Source: Candidatus Calidifonticultor daggyaiensis (GTDB lineage Bacteria > Actinomycetota > Humimicrobiia > Humimicrobiales > Humimicrobiaceae). Taken from it: 10,279 nt of DNA. The translations under genes and the position numbers were made by a program. The stretch lies in contig JACVJA010000024.1 in the NCBI GenBank assembly GCA_015661035.1, positions 1 through 10,279 of the forward strand, written 5' to 3'. This document shows positions 5,802-10,279 of this stretch, in pieces. The notes under the pieces are model-generated. The model made no database searches. It was not told the DNA's origin and saw only the letters and a program-made list of their open reading frames with translations. Position 1 is the stretch's first letter. Every line of letters starts with the position of its first letter.

Positions 5802-6869
5802 GTGGATAAAAAAAATAAAAATTTAAAAGTGTTTACTGAAAAAAGGCTAATTGTTTTTTTGAGTATATTATTGTTTCTTTTTTTAATTAGTGTTTTTGTC
5901 ATAGGTTGTTCTGCTTTTAGGTCTTCTGAGGCAGCTCCTTTAGTTGAAAAAGTAGATGTAATAAATGATTATAATAGTTCAGGAGGGTCAATACAAAATG
6001 AGTCTTATAAAGAGAAAGCAAGCTCTTATTTTGCAGAAGAAGCAGAAGCTGCTTCAAAAACAATTGTAAGTCAAGCTAATCAGCAGGAGATAGTAAGCTC
6101 GGATGAACTTTATACTCAAGCTGGAAGTTCTGATGCAGCAGTAGCGCAAACAATTGCAACTAAACTAATTAAAAATGGCAATATACAAATTGAGGTAAAG
6201 GAAAAAGAGTTTGAATCGGCATTTTTCCAAGTTATAACACTTGCACAAAAATATAATGGGTACGTTAGCAGTTCCCAAAGTTATTCTGATTCAAGCGGCA
6301 GAATGACAAGTGGTACTGTAATATTAAGAATTGATAAGCAGAATTTTGATGCAGCTCTAAATGATATTAAAACGATTGGCAAGGTAATAAATGTTAGTAT
6401 TAATATTTCTGATGTAACTCAAGAATATGTTGACAACGAAAGCAGGCTTAAAAATCTAGAAGCTCAGCAAAAAAGGCTACTTGAGTTAATGGAACAAGCA
6501 AAGACTGTGAAGGACAGTATAGAAGTACAAAGAGAGCTTTCTAATGTTGAAGGTCAAATTGAAGTAATTAAAGGGAGGCAAAATTATCTTGATAATTTAA
6601 TTGCCTATTCAACTATAGAAGTATTTATAACAGAACCTAAGCCTATAACTGATACAACCCAAGGCGGTTTTTTAGGAGCTGTTAAAAGAGGTGCAAGAGG
6701 TGCCTTAACTTTTTTAAGAGTTGCAACAATGGTTTTAATTGGTATTAGCCCGCTTCTTGTGTTAGCTGGAATAATACTAGTAATTGTTTGGCAAAGTTTA
6801 AGGGCAAGAAATAGAAGAAGAGCAAAGCGAGCTGCAGAAAAAGAAGCTCTTATGGAAAAGGAAAGTTAA
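5802..6869 (+). CDS. DUF4349 lipoprotein with C-terminal membrane helix
   Basis: The start is GTG 5802, with AAAGGA at 5788-5793 before it and 25 bases after the anti-sigma stop, so it is probably the last gene of the same operon. The 355-residue product has an N-terminal helix ending VIGC (Cys36), a good lipobox for lipid attachment. An Ala/Ser/Glu-rich spacer leads to a DUF4349 domain (about 125-283). Typical features are LIKNGNIQIEV, the YNGYVSSS turn, GTVILRIDKQNFDAAL, IGKVINVSINISDVTQEYVDNESRL, and a long helical hairpin (about 210-265) before STIEVFITEP. A second membrane helix (about 303-336) and a basic tail (RARNRRRAKR) place the C-terminus in the cytoplasm. DUF4349 proteins are envelope proteins of unknown function. 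Position beside sigI/rsgI suggests a role in, or control by, the same envelope response (inference). Confidence 0.88.
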   Translation: MDKKNKNLKVFTEKRLIVFLSILLFLFLISVFVIGCSAFRSSEAAPLVEKVDVINDYNSSGGSIQNESYKEKASSYFAEEAEAASKTIVSQANQQEIVSSDELYTQAGSSDAAVAQTIATKLIKNGNIQIEVKEKEFESAFFQVITLAQKYNGYVSSSQSYSDSSGRMTSGTVILRIDKQNFDAALNDIKTIGKVINVSINISDVTQEYVDNESRLKNLEAQQKRLLELMEQAKTVKDSIEVQRELSNVEGQIEVIKGRQNYLDNLIAYSTIEVFITEPKPITDTTQGGFLGAVKRGARGALTFLRVATMVLIGISPLLVLAGIILVIVWQSLRARNRRRAKRAAEKEALMEKES

Positions 6870-7027
6870 AAAGAAAATTATTTAAAATTTAAAATTAGTT
6901 GAATGCTAAAAATTAAACATTAAAAAAGAAACACCAAAAAAGTTAAAAAAGTAAACAAAAATATATATTAATATCAAAGTATAACTTTAATTGTAAAGAT
7001 TGGCTTAGGCTGGTTTTAAATTTCTAG
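6870..7027. other. Convergent intergenic gap, no clear signal
   Basis: This 158-base AT-rich gap separates the two converging gene blocks. It must hold transcription ends for both, but no G-C-rich stem with a T run is visible on either strand. Only short imperfect A-T inverted repeats near 6880-6925 are seen. No open frame with a ribosome site is present. Confidence 0.5.
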
Positions 7028-7798
7028 TTAATCTTGTAAATTAAATAAAATAATGCCAATTGCACTCATAACAGCAGTTATCCCAAGAGTAACTAATATA
7101 TCAATATTTAAAGGGTGAAGCTGTGTTATATTTTTCCCAATTATTATTGTTCTTAACATATCAACGCTATAAGATAAAGGGTTAATTCTTGCTAAAAATT
7201 TAAGCCACTGGGGAGCATTAGTTAAAGGGAAGAGTGCGCCTGATAAAAAAAACATTGGCATTAAAATAAAATTTGTTAAAACTTGAAAAGCCTGCATTGA
7301 TTTCAATTTTGCTGCTAGAGCGATACCAAAAGATGAAACAGCCATTGCGGCTAAAAAAGTGGCAGGTACAAGTTTTAAGATAGATATAATATTTATATTA
7401 ATCTTAACTATTGGTGCGAAGGCTAAAATTATCAAACCCTGTATCATTGCAACTGTTGAACCTCCTAAATTTTTTCCAACGACAATTGATGTTCTTGATA
7501 TAGGACTTACAAGCACCTCTTTTAAAAACCCAAATTCTCTATCCCACACAATTGACATTGCGCTAAAAAAAGCAGTAAATAAAACTGTCATGGAAATTAT
7601 ACCAGGAAACATAAATGCTAAAAACTGCTGACCTCCGCCTCCACCAAAAAGTTGAAATGAACTTGCTAGACCGCTACCTAAAACAAATAAAAATAGTGCA
7701 GGTTGTGCAATAGATCCAATAATTCTTGGCCTATCTCTAAAAAACTTTTTAATATCTCTAAGCCAAATTGTATAAACACCTAATAGCTCTTTTCTCAT
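7028..7798 (-). CDS. ABC-2 type permease, DrrB-like exporter subunit
   Basis: The 256-residue protein has six predicted membrane helices (about 30-47, 60-80, 115-135, 144-164, 172-192, 235-253). It carries ABC-2 family landmarks: an N-terminal amphipathic segment with RDIKKFFRDRPRIIG, the loop GFLKEVLVSPISRTSIVVGKNLGG (86-113, the conserved coupling region), and FFLSGALFPLTNAPQWL with INPLSYSVDMLR. A Gly run with GlnGln (52-58) lies in the first outer loop. Such permeases pair with DrrA-type ATPases to export drugs, lipids or other hydrophobic compounds, or act in self-protection. The ATG is one base after the ATPase stop (TAG, then A, then ATG), and GAGAAGG at the end of the ATPase gene provides the ribosome site, so translation is coupled. 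Substrate unknown. Confidence 0.92.
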   Translation of the reverse strand: MRKELLGVYTIWLRDIKKFFRDRPRIIGSIAQPALFLFVLGSGLASSFQLFGGGGGQQFLAFMFPGIISMTVLFTAFFSAMSIVWDREFGFLKEVLVSPISRTSIVVGKNLGGSTVAMIQGLIILAFAPIVKININIISILKLVPATFLAAMAVSSFGIALAAKLKSMQAFQVLTNFILMPMFFLSGALFPLTNAPQWLKFLARINPLSYSVDMLRTIIIGKNITQLHPLNIDILVTLGITAVMSAIGIILFNLQD

Positions 7799-7799
7799 T

Positions 7800-8825
7800 C
7801 TACCTTCTCATCCTTGCTCTTGCATGTATTCTCATCATTTCTTTTGAACTTGCATTTTCATCCCTTATTTCTTTACCAGTTAAATTTAAGAATACATCAT
7901 TAAGGGTAGATTTTCTTGCGTTTATTGATAGTATTTTAACTGGACAATGTCTTATAAAAGATGGAATAAATTTACTGCTGTCTTTAACTTCAAAGCGAAC
8001 TTCATTTTCTTTATGAATTTCTGTAGCTATTGAAAAATTTTCTTTTAAATAATTTATTAATCTTGAATTATCTTCAGAAATTATTGTTATTATGTCAGAG
8101 CCAGCAATCTTTTTTAGATTTTCGGGGGTATTAAGCGCAGCAATTTTACCTTCATCTATTATTGCTATGCGGTCGCATATTTCTGATTCTTCCATATAAT
8201 GAGTTGTTAAAAAAATTGTAATGTCTTTTTCTCTTTTTAATTTTATAATATATTCCCAAATTCTATTTCTTGTTTGTGGGTCTAAGCCGATTGTAGGTTC
8301 ATCAAGGAAAAGCACTTTTGGATAATGAATTAAACCTCTTGCAATTTCAAGTCTTCTTTTCATGCCTCCTGAAAAATTTCTTACAAGATCCTTTTTCCGT
8401 TTTAAAAGGTCAACCATTTCCAATACCTCATCGATTCGCTTTTTGATTTCTTTAAAAGGAACATCATATAAAAGAGCATGAAAGTTTAAGTTTTCCATTG
8501 CTGTTAGCCTATCATCAAGAGTGGGATCTTGAAAAACCAACCCAATGCTGTTTCTAATTTTATATTTATCTTTATTTACATCATAATTGTTTAATCTTAC
8601 AGTTCCTGATGTAGGGGGAAGTAGAGTGCAAATTATATTTATTGTGGTAGTTTTTCCGGCACCATTAGGGCCTAAAAATCCAAAAATTTCATTTTTAAAT
8701 ACATTAAAAGAAATATCATTAACTGCAGTTATATTTTTAAATTTTTTAACAAGATTGTTAACTTCAATTATTTTATCTATTTTATTATTATCACCGTTAT
8801 TAATATAATTTATATTATCAATCAT
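7800..8825 (-). CDS. ABC transporter ATP-binding protein, DrrA-like
   Basis: The 341-residue nucleotide-binding subunit powers the adjacent permease. All motifs are intact: Walker A GPNGAGKT (52-59), Q-loop FQDPTLD (Gln99), signature FSGGMKRRLEIARG (151-164), Walker B VLFLDE with catalytic Glu176, D-loop GLDP (180-183), and switch His209 in LTTHYMEE. The extra C-terminal domain (about 240-320) ends VFLNLTGKEIRDE, a hallmark of the DrrA/daunorubicin-resistance subfamily. The last residues are unusually basic (HARARMRR), and their codons carry the ribosome site of the permease gene. ATG 8825 has AAAAAGG 8 bases upstream. The N-terminus has a non-conserved Asn-rich lead of about 18 residues before the core begins at IIEVNNLVKKF, so a later start cannot be excluded. 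Family call firm. Confidence 0.95.
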   Translation of the reverse strand: MIDNINYINNGDNNKIDKIIEVNNLVKKFKNITAVNDISFNVFKNEIFGFLGPNGAGKTTTINIICTLLPPTSGTVRLNNYDVNKDKYKIRNSIGLVFQDPTLDDRLTAMENLNFHALLYDVPFKEIKKRIDEVLEMVDLLKRKKDLVRNFSGGMKRRLEIARGLIHYPKVLFLDEPTIGLDPQTRNRIWEYIIKLKREKDITIFLTTHYMEESEICDRIAIIDEGKIAALNTPENLKKIAGSDIITIISEDNSRLINYLKENFSIATEIHKENEVRFEVKDSSKFIPSFIRHCPVKILSINARKSTLNDVFLNLTGKEIRDENASSKEMMRIHARARMRR

Positions 8826-8830
8826 AATTA

Positions 8831-8890
8831 TTACCTTTTTATTACCCTTTATCTTACCTTCTATATTGCCTTTTATATTATCTTGTCTTA
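8831..8890 (-). repeat. 12-base tandem repeat with Shine-Dalgarno-like cores before the ATPase gene
   Basis: On the plus strand the units read TTACCTTTTTA (8831-8841), TTACCCTTTATC (8842-8853), TTACCTTCTATA (8854-8865), TTGCCTTTTATA (8866-8877), and a degraded fifth unit TTATCTTGTCTTA (8878-8890). Read on the minus strand, each of the first four gives an AAAGG or GAAGG core followed by an A/T-rich stretch. The copy nearest the ATG at 8825 is correctly spaced (8 bases) to act as the ribosome site; the others lie further upstream in 12-base steps. Confidence 0.7.
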
Positions 8891-8924
8891 TGTATTATTA
8901 TTTTATTAAATTATCATATTGTAT

Positions 8925-8930
8925 ATTATA
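8925..8930 (-). promoter_or_regulatory. Possible -10 box for the DrrAB-like operon
   Basis: On the minus strand a TATAAT sits about 100 bases before the ATPase start. A weak TTGTGT lies 15 bases further upstream (8946-8951). The 252-base spacer 8826-9077 is long enough for an independent promoter, but the AT-rich background makes this a low-confidence call. The rest of the spacer (about 8950-9077) holds no open frame or clear terminator. Confidence 0.3.
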
Positions 8931-9065
8931 TACATTTTTGTATAAACACAACTAGTAGTGCTTAAGCTTTAGACTGCAAAAAATATTATTATTTTATATA
9001 TTTATTTATTATATTTTCATTTAAATCTATGTTTTTTATCTATTTAAATATTTTTTACTTAAATG

Positions 9066-9088
9066 TTATTCATAACTTTATTCATAAC
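9066..9088 (-). repeat. 11-base direct repeat duplicating the stop region of the permease gene
   Basis: TTATTCATAAC (plus strand) occurs at 9066-9076 and 9078-9088, a 12-base period. On the minus strand this repeats the codons Tyr-Glu-stop in frame, so a read-through would meet a second TAA four codons later. It is consistent with a small local duplication. Confidence 0.55.
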
Positions 9089-10279
9089 GTAATGCTTCAA
9101 TTGGATTTAATCTTGCTGCTCTCATAGCAGGGTATATTCCAAAAAATAATCCAACTATTGTAGAAAAGGTAAGTGCTAAAATAATTGGAAAAGCTGAAAT
9201 TGTAGTTGTAAGGATCGTAAATTTATTTAATATTAACGATACTACAACTGCAAAAATAATGCCAAAAATACCACCAGTAATGCTTAAAACTACGCTTTCT
9301 ATTAGAAACTGGAAAAGAATATCCTTATTTTTTGCACCAACAGCTTTTCTAATGCCAATCTCACGAGTTCTTTCAGTTACTGAAACAAGCATTATATTCA
9401 TAATACCTATACCACCTACAAGCAGTGCAATACCTGCAATACTTGAAATAGTAATAGTGAAAATTCTTGTAATTGTACTTAAAATACTAACTAATTGTGT
9501 TTGGCTTTGTACAGTAAAATTATTACTTTGCTCAGGTCTTAAGTTATGCGCTCTTCTTAAAATTCTTTCTATTTCTTTTGAAGCCAAATCGATATCTTTT
9601 TCAGATTTTGATTGAGCAATGATCATATTAACATAATCAATTCCATACAACTTTTGCTGTGCAGTTGTTATTGGAATAGTAATTGCATTATCCTGGTCAT
9701 TTCCAAATTGGTCAGTCCCCTTAGGTTTTATAGTGCCAATTACTGTAAAATTTTTTCCATCAATTTTTATAACCTTTCCTAAAGGGTCGGTTTTGCCAAA
9801 TAAGTTATTTATTACTGTTTTTCCAATTATAACAACATTTGCAGCATTCTTAACATCGCTTTCAGAGTAAAACCGGCCAGTTTCAATTTCAAAATTGTAT
9901 ATTTTTTCAGCTTTTTCACTTGAAGCATAAACTGTTACTCTGGAATTATTATTCAAATAAGATACTACGGATGAGGTTAGAATAGCAGGAATAGCTCCAT
10001 TAATAAGCTTTGCTTCTTTTTCAATTTTTTGGACATCACTAATTTTTAAAGCCTCTCTATCTTTATCTTCACCAAGCATTCTTTCAAACCCCTGTTGTTG
10101 TTCCTGTCTATTACCAGGAAGTATTATTATAAGGTTAGAGCCAATATCTTGTATGCTGCTTACTACTGATTCCTGGGCTCCATATCCAATAGACATCATA
10201 GCAACTACTGCACCAACGCCAATTATAATGCCAAGCATTGTTAAAAATGCTCTAAGCTTGTTTAGAGCAAGCGATTGGA
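9078..10279 (-). CDS. MacB/YknZ-type ABC transporter permease (5' partial)
   Basis: The frame is open beyond the ATG at 10238 to the window edge, reading QSLALNKLRAFLT before MLGIIIGVGAVVAMM. That is the standard first segment of the MacB/YknZ/FtsX permease family, so the true start lies just outside and only about 10-20 residues are missing. Visible parts, numbered from Met at 10238: first membrane helix (about 1-18); extracytoplasmic MacB core domain (about 20-250) with ETGRFYSESDV, VVIIGKTVINNLFG and DPLGKVIKIDGKNFTVIG; then three membrane helices (about 260-285, 310-337, 350-372) with GGIGIMNIMLVSVTERTREIGIRKAVGA. It ends RAARLNPIEALRYE, the typical C-terminus. Such permeases work mechanically with a LolD-like ATPase and often a HlyD-type adaptor, exporting peptides or drugs, or extracting lipoproteins. 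Those partners would be expected upstream, outside the window. Confidence 0.93.
   Translation of the reverse strand, partial: QSLALNKLRAFLTMLGIIIGVGAVVAMMSIGYGAQESVVSSIQDIGSNLIIILPGNRQEQQQGFERMLGEDKDREALKISDVQKIEKEAKLINGAIPAILTSSVVSYLNNNSRVTVYASSEKAEKIYNFEIETGRFYSESDVKNAANVVIIGKTVINNLFGKTDPLGKVIKIDGKNFTVIGTIKPKGTDQFGNDQDNAITIPITTAQQKLYGIDYVNMIIAQSKSEKDIDLASKEIERILRRAHNLRPEQSNNFTVQSQTQLVSILSTITRIFTITISSIAGIALLVGGIGIMNIMLVSVTERTREIGIRKAVGAKNKDILFQFLIESVVLSITGGIFGIIFAVVVSLILNKFTILTTTISAFPIILALTFSTIVGLFFGIYPAMRAARLNPIEALRYE

Noticed and set aside
7359..8016. Plus-strand open frames opposite the ABC permease and ATPase
   Set aside because: They are shadows of two genes with complete conserved motifs on the minus strand.
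1..10279. CRISPR array, tRNA or rRNA genes, insertion sequence
   Set aside because: No regularly spaced repeats with unique spacers, no cloverleaf-like or rRNA-like G-C-rich segments, and no transposase motifs were seen on either strand.

Overview
The window is strongly AT-rich and densely coded, with standard stop codon use and abundant AGA, ATA and AAA codons. Genes sit on both strands with short spacers. A class II-type deacetylase, GrpE, LemA, a TPM-domain protein, a SigI/RsgI-type sigma and anti-sigma pair, a DUF4349 lipoprotein and two kinds of ABC exporter suggest a low-GC, probably anaerobic bacterium with a Gram-positive-like envelope. SigI/RsgI pairs are best known from Bacillota (Clostridia, Bacillus), but an uncultured lineage outside Bacillota is possible. 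The sequence alone does not settle the taxon.

Plus strand, 1-6869. The window opens inside a zinc deacetylase of the histone deacetylase/AcuC superfamily. It continues in frame, without a stop, into a membrane segment and an NTF2-like domain. After a short promoter-like gap come grpE and lemA. An AT-rich spacer of about 180 bases follows, with an inverted repeat and a tandemly duplicated TATAAT-containing element. Then comes an apparent operon: a TPM-domain membrane protein with zinc ribbon and Gly-rich tail, a SigI-family sigma factor overlapping it by 7 bases, an RsgI-like anti-sigma factor with an unfamiliar outer domain, and a DUF4349 lipoprotein.

Minus strand, 10279-7028. A MacB/YknZ-type FtsX-fold permease, lacking only its first residues, is followed after a 252-base spacer by an ABC ATPase and ABC-2 permease pair of the DrrA/DrrB type, separated by one base. 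The spacer carries a 12-base tandem repeat that places several Shine-Dalgarno-like motifs before the ATPase start. The two blocks converge in a 158-base gap at 6870-7027.

The plus-strand set reads as an envelope-sensing and stress module. An outer-surface signal would act through the RsgI-like protein on the sigma factor. LemA, TPM and DUF4349 proteins are membrane-associated or extracytoplasmic proteins that could be its targets or partners. That link is inferred from gene order. The features most worth a second look are the deacetylase fusion, the RsgI-like protein without the Asn-Pro autoproteolysis site, and the short tandem duplications placed exactly on translation or transcription signals.
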